A stretch of DNA of 64,000 bases, taken from the NCBI GenBank assembly GCA_013407085.1, contig JACCGJ010001503.1, forward strand, positions 38,548 through 102,547, read 5' to 3'. Below the pieces are notes generated by a model. The model saw only the letters and a program-made list of their open reading frames with translations, did not search any database and had not been told where the DNA came from. This document shows, piece by piece, positions 32,096 through 45,024 of this stretch. Source of the DNA: Atriophallophorus winterbourni. Taxonomy: Eukaryota > Platyhelminthes > Trematoda > Plagiorchiida > Microphallidae. Every line of letters starts with the position of its first letter. Within the stretch, counting starts at the first letter, position 1. Both the position numbers and the translations under genes were made by a program.

Positions 32096-32359
32096 AATGA
32101 GCTGCGAAATGTAACGAGTCATCGCGAGTAGGACATCAGTAGTACATCTGTCATATTCGGACTGCAAACATTACTGCATCCAATTTGCTTCAAATGAATT
32201 AGAAGCTCTTCAGCTTGCATCATCAAGCCGTAAATATAACGTTTCAGAACAAGAGAATGAAAATGGCTCTATGGGTTCACACGAAGTTTTAACTACAGAT
32301 AAACGAGTTTCAGAGAAGTCAACTTGTCAAACATTATTAGGTTTATTAAGAAGAGGTTA
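32096..32359 (+). other. Unassigned open segment, possible exon
   Basis: After a good acceptor (gttaattacag, ending 32095) a frame beginning after the stop near 32113 is open to TAG at 32357-32359 and includes FASNELEALQLASSSRKYNV and LTTDKRVSEKSTCQTLLGLL. Composition is protein-like but no family was recognised. The acceptor-phase frame itself stops after 12 codons (NELRNVTSHRE). On the minus strand 32557-32366 there is a 63-codon frame containing TPVTYILNEFMEGGIMTEFS, also unassigned. Either could be mobile-element debris. Confidence 0.2.
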
Positions 32360-32937
32360 GAATACTCAATCAGATGTTCGAGCAGCTTTAACCTGTTTGC
32401 GACGGGTGGTACCTAGTAGGGAGATTTTGGGAGACGGGGGTAAATGAGCCAGCTTTGAAAATTCAGTCATGATTCCTCCTTCCATGAATTCATTGAGAAT
32501 GTATGTGACGGGGGTATTACTTGAGAGCATAATTTCATTCTCAAAGTAAGATGCCATCTGGACCTGTGAGCAAGATACATCTTAATAAACAACCACTGAT
32601 ACGTGTACGGAAACTTTATCAAAGACATTCTGGTCTAGGACAATTTGAATCATGACTGTCTTTCCTCACAGTAACTTGGGTACACGCTGAATTTGACGAA
32701 ATTATTGCTGGAAAAGCATATGTCTATTAATTCACAGTTTGCGTGATTTCAAGTTTATGTGGCGGAAAGGTGTGCAGGACAATATCATGATCACTAAGAC
32801 ACTTAAATAAGCGAAAGGCAGTCTGCAAAGTGTAAAACAGTCATTGCCCAGAACTCCAAGCACAAACCGAAATCAAGTTGGGTTGATAAAATGTCACATT
32901 TTCTCAAAATTTCCGGTTCAAGGAATATACAAATTCA

Positions 32938-33393
32938 TTGGTATCGAGCCCTTCTCTTCCCGCCGTTGCCATATTCAAAATGTCTAATTTAAACCTGCTC
33001 ATCGGTATACATTTTGGGAAATGTTATTCACTCAAATATCAGAATTGCCATTCGGAAAAGAGATACTTTAATGTCAAACGATTAAAATCACAAAATCAAG
33101 ATATGCGTCAGAAAGAATTGGAAAGTAAACATTATTTAAATATGGCTAAAGAGAATGCAAAATCAGAATGCGTTTTCAAAAGGCATAGTTTTATTGAGAA
33201 CTTTATCAGGGAATACACGAGAGCGGTCAGGATGAGGTCAAGGAAAACAAAGATATTCATAAAATATTATTTACCTAATATCAGAAACATATTGCATATC
33301 GTAAAACTTTACGCTTTCAAAGGGAAAATACGTTTTGATAGCAAAACAAAGTTTGCACCACCTCTGCATATGTACGTGTCCAATGCAAGTTAA
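32938..33393 (+). other. Unassigned 151-codon open frame
   Basis: The longest frame in its neighbourhood. It is Lys/Arg-rich (VRMRSRKTKIFIKYY, KLYAFKGKIRFDSKT), with no signal peptide, known motif or splice context. It may be a chance frame in AT-rich DNA. Confidence 0.15.
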
Positions 33394-34420
33394 AATATCT
33401 GCGCTAATCAACTTGGTGTCATATAATCATAATGCCACGTTACTTGTAAATAGCAACAGTACGATACACAAAGTTTTCAAGATAGCAGACGTGAAATTTT
33501 AGCATACAAAGACCACAACAGATATCACCTTATAGAATATACAGGAATGGCACCGAACAACGTAGACATGGGGCAATTTTTGTCTTGACGCTCTTGAAGA
33601 TGTGTATCAATATTATTTTGAAAGTTTTAGGAATGACGCACTTAAATTTTAGTTGTTTACGACTTCAAAATTGGATCACAACATTTTCTGATCCATATAA
33701 ACAGTGCGTAGCAAAACGTCCTCCATCATATAAAAACATGAACGGCTAGGCGTAATAAATGCATTAAATTATAACCAAACATTTTAAACCATGTAGACAA
33801 AAATGATGTTATGCACAACAAACCTAATGGGGCGGATGATTATAATATTACATTTTTATTAGAAATAAGAGGGTCAATTTATTCTTTCCATGATACTTTC
33901 AAAAGTTTAACATTTTGTTACTAGTATACTAGAGCAAAATAATTAACGGAATTTCATGGACTTACAAAGTATAATAATTTAAAAGCATCAGACTACTTAC
34001 TGATTTATAGTAGTTACATTTTTGAAACATAACAAACAGATATTGATGGATTTATCGCACGAACGGTTAAATATCAAAATATTTTTAACAAGGAAATCGA
34101 AATCGTTTCGCTCAACAGAGCATAGAGGCAAAAATCTATATGAATGAAATTCACAATTGACGATAAACGACAAACATTCATAACTTACATGCATTACAAA
34201 TATTGAATTAACTTCAATTGGCTTAATAAATACCAACGAATTCCAAAAGCTATTTAAAAATAGTGTTTTCGTCACTTTACTCATCTACTACATCAATCCA
34301 TGCAAATTGAAGTGAGTTACAGTTTTGCGCTACCAAATTGTTTATCTTAAATCATCAGCTCTTTGTTCGACTAGTAAGGTTTCCAATTTATTGGTTCAAG
34401 TTTAAAAATTCAAGAATTTA
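33394..34420. other. No gene recognised
   Basis: Very AT-rich, with no repeat match noticed within the window. Confidence 0.4.
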
Positions 34421-34424
34421 TGGT

Positions 34425-34660
34425 CACAAAAGCCTATAGCTTCACAATTAACATATCATAGTAAATATTCCATCATGAAAAAGTAATTAAAATAATTATG
34501 TAATGCCAAGTGTTGTTCAGTTGATTACGTACCACGAGTCAATACGCAGGTGTCGTTAAATAGTTATGCAACAAATGAGTCTTCGATTTTCGAATGAAAG
34601 TTTCGACGCCGGGAGCGATGACAATAGTTTCGGGAGGCTATTTCAAAGAAAACAAACTCA
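34425..34660. repeat. Unclassified interspersed repeat, uninterrupted copy
   Basis: Matches 17390-17515 plus 18060-18165. It serves as the empty-site reference for the CR1 insertion at 17.5 kb. Confidence 0.6.
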
Positions 34661-35397
34661 TACAGAATAAAAATATCGGTGAAAGCATTACATGTGATGT
34701 GACATAATCACCTTCTCGATTATTTTTCATAAACATTTCAGAACTAAGCATGATGAGGTAGATGTATGTATTTGTGTTCATAGAATACGGTTACTAAAAT
34801 AAAAAAATATTGATTGCCATGATAGTGACTGACTGGGTAAATTCAGATTACTCCTATCTCTGAAATTTCACACATCATTACGGCATGCTTTATAATAGAA
34901 TCAATAAACTAAAAGCTAGAGTGCAAAATTGATTTTTGACTGACAACCTTGTCTGAAACCTTGATGTTAGATAAAGAACCCTTGCCTGAGCTACTGGTAA
35001 CTGACTACTCGGTGAGCATTAGACGATAATCGTCATTTTTGTATAAATAGATGGTCCATTTCCCGTGAGATATACCAGCAAACCAAGATTCGAATATGAG
35101 ATCCCATTCAAGTGGTATGTGGAGTCTCAAAGAAACCCACACGGATAGCTGTTTGATAAAAATATATTGATTTAATTAAAACTCGGCAGCGCAGATCGGC
35201 AAACATCGTCCTTCGGCTTTTCAGTCATTCATATGAAACGCGTGCCACAGAATTATAAACGTGCATTCAGTGTTTGCTAGTTGGAAACCACTTGTGTGAT
35301 AAATAAGTTTCCTCATTTCTCACACAGAAAACAACCTCAATGAAATAATGGAGATTTGGATATTTTTTCCATAATTTATTTAAATAAACCGTAATAC

Positions 35398-35522
35398 GTT
35401 CACAAAGTTATGCTTGAATGCCACTGTTAGATAGGTTTCGTACAACGAACCGCGATCTTCAAACACAGAATCACAACGTGATTCTTGGTCAAGCACTCAA
35501 GGCGCTTATAGATGACCAAAGT
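35398..35522 (-). repeat. 241-bp hammerhead repeat, partial unit (left member of an inverted pair)
   Basis: Runs from 'caaagttatgcttgaatgcc' through 'tttcgtacaacgaacc', 'agaatcacaacgtgattct' to 'gatgaccaaagtaatg'. It lacks the hammerhead half. Confidence 0.65.
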
Positions 35523-35720
35523 AATGTTTTTGTACGAACCCTGTGTAACAGTAACATTCAAGTATAACTTTGTTTCCCACTTATCCACTGTTTCAAGGCT
35601 CACTAAATCTGATCCTAGTGTCTCCACCAGATGACGGCAAACAACCAGAAACCGGTAGTGGTGTGTAAGCGTGGGGCATGTGAGCAACACATTACTTCGT
35701 ACAACGACCCATGAGTAGAG
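35523..35720 (+). repeat. 241-bp hammerhead repeat, partial unit (right member of an inverted pair)
   Basis: Inverted relative to 35398-35522: 'tgtacgaaccctgtgtaaca', 'ttcaaggctcactaaa', then a plus-strand hammerhead segment with CAGAUGA (U4 changed), GAAACCGGUA and GUGG, ending 'gtgagcaacacattact'. Confidence 0.65.
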
Positions 35721-35724
35721 TAAT

Positions 35725-36375
35725 TTCATGGAATGACATTGAATTAGATTATCGCACAGTCGTCTTTTAATTTTCCATTTCTAATTATTGTTTGTACTTT
35801 TGTAATTGTTTACCATTCAGAAATTTGGGATTCGGATCATAGTCAAATATTTCAATATTTATTTGAATTTATAATTTTTGGACATGTTAGCGTCCTGAAG
35901 TAAACTCAGATCACGAGTGTAAGTGTATCCGAGGTGACCTAATCCTGACATACCGAATAGTCCATACCGTGTCCATCTATTCGAATTTGATTACAAGTTC
36001 CCCACACGCAATCATCATCTCAACCTTTAAATAACACATCCCAGTTTAAACTCGGATCGGAACTTAACTTCAGCCAGTGTTTACATTTTATGGAATAGTT
36101 TCTTGCTGGAAATTGCGTTGAATGAAATGGTTTTCGAATAAAATGTACGAACTTTTAACTTGAATATTAATGTGGTGGCTCTAGCTTACGGAAACGTATC
36201 AGTGCTCCCGTTTTATGCACGCAACTGGAAAAACAATTTCATCTAAACGAAAAAGTTTCGACCGACCTTTCCCAATTGCATATCAAACTTGGAAATATTT
36301 CTCCTCCACCGTCGAACCATATAAAATGAGACATGATTGATTCAAGAAACCTTATTTGAATGCATTTCCATCACA
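35725..36375. other. No gene recognised
   Basis: AT-rich; no exon or repeat was identified. Confidence 0.4.
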
Positions 36376-36435
36376 CACATACAAAACCCACGACCGGTTT
36401 TATGAAGTTTGAGCTCATCATGAAGATTCAGTACA
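36375..36435 (-). repeat. Degenerate hammerhead-like segment with ACCGGU palindrome
   Basis: Minus strand: TGATGAGCTCAAACTTCATA then AAAACCGGTCGTGGG. UGAUGA, a potential stem II and ACCGGUC (palindrome plus C at the cleavage position) are kept, but C3 is A and G12 is lost. The flank has CA-rich sequence as at 26.24 kb. Confidence 0.4.
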
Positions 36436-37114
36436 ATGAGGACCCACATGCTTCATTTAAATTTCATACGTATATCCTAACTTGATGGAGTGCTATTTGA
36501 TGTTTTTCACCATTAATCTGGAAGTTCGAATCCTCAACTTTGAATTGTTCTAAAGAAATCGATAAGAGTCATTTGGCAGGAGCGGCTGCGTAAAGTTTCA
36601 CCACGTGAGTGATATACTCATGTTTTTGAACATCCTCATTTCCACGGTAATTCAATACCATTCATATAATGGTTTGGACAGCACTTACGGAAACATCGAT
36701 TATAGAATGATAATACGCAAAATTAAAAGAAATGGTGCTGCTCAAGTTAAGAGTTGATTTCACTCTGAAAAATGAGTCGGAAAACAAATGATTCAATAAG
36801 AACATTTCAATTTAAGTTTAATAAACATGCAAGCAATTTACCTGGTTAATTTGAGAAAGTAAATTATTAGGGGTAACAAAAACACGGGGAGAATAGGAAT
36901 ACCTTCGGTTATATCATCAGCGAGTTTGATGGATACGAGAGTTAGGCGACACTTGGAGTAATAATCGCTCACCAGAGAAAGCTTGGTGAATGCAAGGTTC
37001 TAATGATGTTGTTTAATATTATTTTTTCTCTGTAATGACGAACATGTAAGATTTCCTACTTTTATGTCATCTTTAGCATACCGAATACTGATTAGGTTGA
37101 TCGATTTTAGATTA

Positions 37115-37760
37115 AAAGCATCAATCTTTTGCAGCGAATCTATCATCGGACCACGAAGCTCGTGTGCGGCTCAAAGCACAAACAATACGAAGATCGTATT
37201 GCAAACCTCAACCTCTTCGACCCTCCTTACCGACGTCTTAGAGGTGATCTGATCCTCATGTTTAACATATTGCATACCCCCAGCCATCCCCTTAATACAC
37301 CATTCACACGACAACCACCAAGAACCAGCCGGAGTCATGAGTACACAGTACTAATTCCCGACTCGCGACTGAACTGTCGAAGATATTTTTATTATGTACG
37401 TGTATGTTTCACTTAGAACTCCCTACCCTCGAATGTTGCACATGCACCCAACTTGGATATATTCAAATCCAGCTTAGACAAATTCCTGTCGACCCATCCG
37501 AACATTGAGACTATGTATTCCACAACCTAATAACTTTTAACTCACACATCAAATCATCTCGACCCCATAGACATACATGTGCCACTTCACTGAGTGAAAA
37601 CAGTTTCTATCATTTGGATTTTTACCTGATTCCCGAACTGTTCAGTAAGCAAACAAATCCCGTTTTTACTGATATATGTTATTTGTGAATTTTCATATTT
37701 TTCTGTGGTTTTTGTAAAGCTATATGCTTTTTAGACCATTAAAATTGAATTGAATTGAAT
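37115..37760 (+). mobile_element. CR1-like element, 3' fragment
   Basis: The frame reads NLLQRIYHRTTKLV, QYEDRIANLNLFDPPYRRLR, GDLILMFNILHTPSHPLNTP and, after a stop near 37413, NLDIFKSSLDKFLSTHPNIE to TAA. The 3' UTR has gtaaagctatatgcttttta and ends in tandem aattg units (37745-37762). 5'-truncated at about 37115. Confidence 0.8.
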
Positions 37761-37764
37761 TAAT

Positions 37765-40700
37765 TGTCCTCCTTGGCTTATGGCTACCAAAAAGCATAAT
37801 ATATTCTTACTCAATCATCATCCATTGGAACATTTTCCAGCAGAATATTTTTCATATACTATTTCCAATAAGGTGTAAAGTGTATGCCTAAAAAGTGATT
37901 AAAATAATCACCCTGCCATTCGACCCATTTAATAAATCACCAAACATTACGGAAATGCAACAACATACTTCAAATTTTGACACGCATTTACTGATTGTAA
38001 GTTGTGATTTAGTCGTTGTATTTTTTGGCAAAGGGAAATTAACAATCTATCATTTCTGAGATTTTCGCATGCGCGGGGAAATTATTCGCAACTCAATCTC
38101 ATCCGTAATCTGATGGATGAAATAAATGTCAACCGTTCTCTTCTTCATTCTCGTAAATATGTCACAGTCGTCCGACACAAGAGGTACGAGGGCTACGGTA
38201 CATCCTAGCACCGGAAAATGACATTTCGTTATTTCCTGTCACAACAAAAAAACTATTCACATTGAATTGTCGCGCATTTTGGTGAACAAATCAAAATATT
38301 GTTCCAAGGTTCGCGGGCATTCGAGATGAACCTTGGTATCTATTTGGATGTAATCTCCACGATCGATACGCAAAGGCCATATTTCATTTTTAATTGTGAC
38401 AACATACTCGACCGGGTAGAAACAGATGCAGACTTACTATCACTAATGTTGATCTCAGTTGAATTAGATGCTGATTGCATTCTTCAGTAAACCATCACAA
38501 AATGCGGCTGAAAATTAACACAGAAATGACATAGATTTGGATATGAGAACAATTTTATGGTTAAACAGTGCTGATTGTGTTGTGCATCACTGAAAGTATA
38601 AACCAAAATATATAACTATTGACAATTGTTTATGCCAGGAATGTTATTATTCGGCACATCCGGGATTGTATGCCGAAAATGTAGCTTTGTTTGTCAGTGT
38701 AACTCAGAACACCGAATAAACAAATAATAATAAAAACACAACATTCTCTTCGGGAAAAACATAGTTTTATATTGTCTAGGACATGATTTTCATATGGTAA
38801 TAGATACGGTCTAAGAAACCACCTAACTTGTTTGGAGTTCAAACAAATATTTATAGTGTAAACGCGTGTCAAGCACTAAAAAGATCTATTTATAACACAA
38901 CTTAAACGCCCCAGACCTAAACACTATGATCTGCCACCTGCATTTCCTAAATCAAGCGAAAACAAAAAGATATGTTTCAGGATAATTGAAAGCTATTGAG
39001 GATTATTTAGGTGATTTTATACCGGGAAAATAACTTATTACATATGTATATGAATCAACTTTATGGCTCAGTGAGGAGTATGCTTTCAAATAATTTCTAT
39101 GTTGTTTTCAATATATAACCGTGCATGGATCAGGAATCTATTTTCTTGTTTCAGCACAACATTTAGATATACAGATAAAAAAGATGAGCATTCTGGTCCA
39201 GCGACTTTTGAATCTTTTATTACACAAGGTGATTCTCAACGACAACAAACATCTAGATGTATAATATTGGAAAATGTCTACGCGAAGATAGAATTAGCGC
39301 TTAAGCTTGCTTTAACACGTTGAGTGCAATACGACCCACCGGTGAGTCGCTTTAGAAAATATTAGAGAATATTTAAAAACAACATAAAATTACTCTTATT
39401 GTTATTTTCTTTGCAGACGATGTCGATGATTTGATATAAAGGGTTAACATTATAGAAAATGGCAGTTTCCGCCATCGCATTCAACATGTTTATATTACAA
39501 AAGTAACATACATATTATATTGATTATCTTTTATATTGATTATATTCATTGACTGACATTGAAGAACTGATAATATGCACCGACTATAATGGTCTCCGTT
39601 ACCTTCATTATCAACTTTTGAAAAATTTCTTTCCATAGAACAGAGTTATTGCACAAACGATTTTCCAAAGCTAGATGGTTGTATATCACTGTTCTACAAA
39701 TTTATAATCACTGTCAATTTAACCGTTGTAATAAATCTGTTGAGACATCAAAATTATGGTCGCTGATTAGACGTCGAAGCTGTTTAGTAGAAAAACACCC
39801 GTTGTCTACTGACAGAAACGGTCTAAGAGATATTGATCAAGACTTCTAACGGGCAACGATGCAGTATCATTCAAGCAAACGTACGTTCATTGTTACAATA
39901 ATGCGATTTAAATCCCACATTAAAAAATGTGTTTCTCTAAAATCACGTAGTATGAATATCTAAACTTTCAATAAAACGTAGAAATGAATTTAACATTCCA
40001 AACAACATTTCCAATAACTTTTTGCATTAGTTCAGATGTTACTCAAAGATTGACATCACGCTGCAATTACACAGATTTATTTTATTTTACCCTCAGGGCA
40101 TTCATGGCTTTTGTTTTCTCAGAGTAGGTGAATCCGGAAAGTCAAATTTTGTCTGCAATTCAGTCATCAAATTTGGGGCACTCGGAAGTTATTGAATTGT
40201 TTGACTGCAATTTCGAGATGTTCCATTCCCTGCGAATTTTTGAAGGGTTTTTAACGCTAAAATTACCAATCATATTATAACGTACCTGCTTGGCAATATT
40301 GAAATTCAAGTCGTCAAGTATGACTTGCTTTAGAAAAGTTTTCTATTTACTCGGGATTGGTTGCATTCAGTTCCATCACAATGTTGATCTGAAAACTGTT
40401 AAAGAAAATGAAAGGATGATATAGTTGAAAATCATTTGGACTGATTGGGAAAGCATACTCTCGAAAAGTTTTGCTATAGCGTAGACGTGATAAGACTAAG
40501 GGTTAAATCGTATATGCAATGACTTCACACAGGCAGTTGAACAATAATATAGATTAGTAGGAATGCGGTAAACCAAATAAACGGAAGTTGGCGTCCTGGT
40601 CTGTAACGTATAAAGTTTAAAATGCATGATTTATGGTGTGTACATTAATTACGAAAACAGGCGGGTCTGTCAGGGGACTTTGATCACACCTGCACACGAC

Positions 40701-40975
40701 AATACAATTGAGTGATTGCAAAGCCTGCATAAATCTACTTATTGACATCCCATGTCTATTTTACCAAACTTAGTGCCTACGATGAAGCGTTCAGTTGTTA
40801 GCCATCCCAGGAATGGTCAGTGTAATGCAAGTTTAAGTTGACGAGTTTTCTACTTACACCCTTGGGTCGACGAATCTTTTCCAATCAGACGTAAACGTTA
40901 TCGAAAATCGATTGTAACCAATTTATTGGAAATTGTTTTCATCGGGATCGGGAATTTCGAGAACAATAATACATC
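37765..40975. other. Mostly featureless; one possible orphan exon at 39156-39323
   Basis: At 39156 a strong acceptor (ttttcttgtttcag) opens a frame TTFRYTDKKDEHSGPATFES, FITQGDSQRQQTSRCIILEN, VYAKIELALKLALTR to TGA at 39321-39323, which might be a terminal exon. No family was recognised and no partner exons were found. The rest of the interval shows no coding or repeat signal. Confidence 0.2.
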
Positions 40976-40977
40976 AA

Positions 40978-41070
40978 CAGAATGCGCATCTACATGTATT
41001 GAAATCACACACTAACTCACGCGCACACACATCAAGTAAGGAGATCAGGATCCGTATGGGCATGAAGCAC
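40978..41070. repeat. CA-rich repeat related to 26.24 kb, lacking the hammerhead part
   Basis: 'acgcgcacacacatcaag' followed by 'taaggagatcaggatccgta' parallels the flanks at 26245-26320. The segment containing the hammerhead-like core between them is absent here. Confidence 0.4.
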
Positions 41071-41129
41071 ATAACATTAACGTTTTACGTTTTATCATGG
41101 CATTACGTATGTGAAAACTTACTCAACAT

Positions 41130-41328
41130 CGAAGTTATACTTGAATGCCACTGTTACATAGTGTTCGTACAACGAACCACGGTGTTCAAACACAGAATAA
41201 CATAGTGATTCCTGGTCCAACACGCAAGGCGCTTAAGAATGACCAAAGTAATGTGTTGCTCACATCCCCAGCACCAGAAACCGGTAGTGGTGTGTAAGTG
41301 CTGGGGATGTAAGCAACACCTTATTTTG
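41130..41328. mobile_element. 241-bp hammerhead repeat, fold-back copy with possible target duplication
   Basis: A partial unit ('gaagttatacttgaatgcca' to 'cacatccccagcac', 41130-41275) is followed without spacing by an inverted piece carrying 'cagaaaccggtagtggtgtg' and 'gtgctggggatgtaagcaac'. A stem of about 22 bp joins the two (gtgttgctcaca.. with ..gtaagcaacac). ctcaacat occurs at 41122-41129 and 41329-41336, possibly an 8-bp target duplication. Confidence 0.6.
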
Positions 41329-41339
41329 CTCAACATTCA

Positions 41340-42525
41340 ATTGTGATTTTGTCGTATTCAACAAAGAAGACGAACATAGAATATGATGTTCTGGAATATT
41401 TTAAGCCCTAAAATGGTGATAGAATCTGTATGCCAATGACACAACGATATTCTGGGTTAACGTATCTCGTTCGACGTTATCGAATGTATCAGCGCCGGGA
41501 AATGTAACGATTAAAAGGTTTCGTCAGAACAAGGTTGTCATTCTCAAGAAAATCAAGGTTTTGATGACATTTATTTGGCCAATCTCAGGTTGCCTAAAAA
41601 CTATACAGCCCATTTCTGGCAATGGACTTGTCAAGATAGACAGGCGAGATCAAGATTGATGTGTTGTTCTGTTAACATTTTCCGTACTTAGCACGATCAA
41701 TTAACTTGATTGTTGCATACAATTTTGTTTACAGGTGCAGGAAACTTTAGTTGTCTGTGTGTATTTAGTGTGTGCACGCTATGTGTGCACATTGTTGATC
41801 CGTTGCCTAATCGAATGGCACAATGTAGCCTTATTGACAGCATACCTGCTTGCGTCTATTATTTTAAGTGGATCAGATTAAATGCTCCTCATATACGAAA
41901 ACCCTTGCAGGTTAACTAATTTCCCACCGTGGCCTGTTCATATAGTATACAGCGAGGGTTGAATATCACATTAGCGATCGATATTCCCTGTAAGCGCACA
42001 GATGATTCCAAATGTGGTCTCAATGCTGTTTTATCTTAGTGCCTCTTTCCAGCGATACCTTTACAATACAACACCACGGGAAATTGAGATTCCGGGTGAA
42101 TATGCTTGAGTGGAAGAAATTTTTGCACTTGAGGCGTGTGAGGGTACATGATAAACATTAGTCTGGTGAGTGTTTTGTGATCTCAGTAAAATTCGTCTTG
42201 AACGAAATATTGGATTAACATTTCGAAAATTCGTATTCATTGCAAGCTCAAAATGACAGTTGTAGAGCATTCACATGATTTCTTTCTTTCGAATGTTGGA
42301 AATCTCACACGTGATATTTATAATTCCTCAAATTAGGATTAACCACGAGTACCGTCAGGATGTTTGTGTGCTGGCCTGCTTCGGTCGATGTCGACCATGG
42401 ATGTAAATCAAAATCGCATGAATCTTCATGTTCTACAGGTTTTCAAATGACTTGCAACAATAGGTAAAACTCAGTTGACAGTTGCACGCCGGCTGCGTGA
42501 TCTGCATTCAGCTGCCAAAAGCTGT
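41340..42525. other. No gene recognised
   Basis: Frames of 60-69 codons only; no repeat match was noticed. Confidence 0.35.
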
Positions 42526-42529
42526 ATCT

Positions 42530-42660
42530 GCTCCTTTCCAGCTTGTAGACGACTCTTTACACAATGCCTCCAATGTCAGCGGTCAAGAAAAGGTTCTTCT
42601 TAACTCGTGAGCTCAATGTTAAGTGCTTTCATATATCTTTTGCAAACTATTTTCCATTCT
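42530..42660 (-). mobile_element. RTE-like element, 3' fragment
   Basis: 'agacgactctttacacaatg', 'gcggtcaagaaaaggttctt' and 'aagtgctttcatat' match 60207-60305 within the RTE-like remnant, in the same orientation. It is a short decayed piece. Confidence 0.5.
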
Positions 42661-42664
42661 GTAG

Positions 42665-44805
42665 ACGTCTAGATGTACAATCGAATTAAATTACAGAACT
42701 TCAGTTCACTTTATTTCAAAAATATCCTGAGGTTATGATCGGATCTGAGATAATTTTTAATACAACAAATAACAAATTCATCACATCCACTGCAAAATTT
42801 ACTCGATTTGCTCGAATTGAATTGTTCTCTGTTAATTTCCGCAATCCAATTTGAAGAATAGTCCAATTTGTAAACTAATCTTTTGCATCCAGCTACTTGA
42901 AACAGATTTGAGCAAAATGTAATTCATATGCCGCCCAGCATCGAGGTAACAGGTGTATCGGTAAATTGGAATCTGAAATAAACTTACCCACGGTATTGTT
43001 CAGTTCGTTACTTGAAGATAAAATGTTGTTGATTGGTTTTGAAAGATACGGCTTCACTAGTTTCATTTTTAAGTGATCATAAGAAGTACAATACTCGCTA
43101 GTTATTTTGTGAAAGGCAAGTCACAACTGACGTTTACATTTTATTACTGGTTCGGATAAACTTTAGTTGAGTTTCAACATTCTACGTAGCAGCGCGAGCA
43201 TAAAGGTATACGTAAAAATAAAAAATAGAAAAAATAAGATTAGAAATTATTTGAAATCAGCTATTGGAAAAACATTCACAAGAGTTCGCTTTTGTGACTT
43301 CGGATATTGATTTGGTTAAACGATTTTGTCGGAATTAAATGGATACTTTATACCAATGACTTTACACACATATTTTTATATCCGAGAACATCAAATGTCA
43401 ACCGTTCGCATGAAATAAATGGATGTCGGTATCGTTTCATGAAGCAGAAACCGTAAAACGCCGCTTAGTTTATCAATAATACACCGCATGGTGGGATCCG
43501 CAAAGTGGAATCCTGTAATTAAATGTGACATTCAATAATAAAATTAACGTGGTTTCACGAATCATCTGGTCACAATTGCTGTTAAAAAATACGCAGCTTT
43601 TGTTAAAATCAGTGTAAACGCAACCGAATTGGGTTTCGAAAAATGAAGAGCAATGCATTTGATTTGCTAATCTAAAATGCACTCTAACTAATAAGCTGAG
43701 GATTTCTCTAGTAACAATTTGTGCCAACGAAAAACAAGATTATGAAATTTTATCCAAATGTAATTGATTGAGACTTTAGCCATTTTCCCTCGGACATTAG
43801 CATTTAATACGGACAGCTTCTACTTAAACATAACATCTTCAAACGCCACTTGCATATTTGTTGGTAGGATGACTAGTTTATATAAGTAATTGATTAAGGG
43901 CGATAGCTAATCGCTTCTTTAATCTTCGAGCCTGCAAGTTTACAACAATCTGACAAGACTAGAAAAGAGCAAACGAATTAGTGCCTGAAGTTTTAGTTTT
44001 CAAATTCAAGCTCTCGAAACAAATTATTCGTTTATCTTGCCCGAAACAGAGTAAATGCAACATCAAAGGTTATCAAGAAATGTTTCTAAATTAGCGTCTA
44101 CTGCTTTAGTTGATGCTATTGATCTGTAACAACTCTAGCAACTGATTGCCCTTAATGAAAATGGATGAAGCTGAATGAACGTGAAGTTTTTGAGTTTTTT
44201 ATTCCTTCCAACACAACGAATTGCAAGCTTATTGCATTCACATCACTTAAATTTCAATTAAATTAATTCAGTAGGAATGCAATTCACCCAATGTTTCAAC
44301 TACGAATTTTTAGTATGGCGCATTTGCAAATCTGCACTTTTGAGAACTAATGCAGTAAATCTAATTTTAATTAATGAGAAGGTGTCAAAGCAAATCTCCA
44401 AGTCCTAGCTATGTAAGAAAAATCTCTCCTAAATTCACACATTGGTTTTCTAATTTGAGAATCCGTGATTTAAATGATATTGTTGAAATCGTTATGAATT
44501 GTTGAAGTATGAATATGTATTTCAGTATATAGTCACTTAGTATTCACTAAGTATTTATTTACTTGGAACCATAACATTTAGTATTCGAACTAACTTAGGT
44601 ATTGAAGTCGTTTATAGTTATACCTCGTAAAACTAACAATAGAATGAGAGATTTGTTTGTTGTAAAGCCATTAAGCTACACACTCGAAATATAATGTGTT
44701 CTCCATATTATCCGAAATTGCATTCCACGGCGTTTTTATACATGAGGTGAGATTAGCAAGATTAGTTTCAGAGTTTAAAAGTGTAAATGCCGTAAGAAAT
44801 ACTAG
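42665..44805. other. No gene recognised
   Basis: AT-rich intergenic or intronic sequence without detectable coding or repeat structure. Confidence 0.4.
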
Positions 44806-44809
44806 CTTT

Positions 44810-45020
44810 AGAAGCTAATGTTATAAAGGGTTAGTGCAGGTTATCAACATTTAAAAACAAAAAATCACCAAGTAATTTTAGGTCAAGTGCTTAAAACGAA
44901 TTGAGAATCCTAAAGCAATATGGTGTTCACATTCCCAGCACTTGCACGCCACAAATAATTTCCATCTGTTTGCCGTCATCCGATGGAGATAAAGCGATTA
45001 AAAATAGTGGAGAAACGTGT
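44810..45020 (-). repeat. 241-bp hammerhead repeat, old copy
   Basis: 'ataaagggtt', 'aatcaccaagtaatttt', 'ggtcaagtgctt', 'ggtgttcacattcccagc' and 'tgtttgccgtcatccgatgg' keep the family order but with many changes. The core (CGGAUGA) and GAAAC are lost. Confidence 0.5.
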
Positions 45021-45024
45021 TGCT

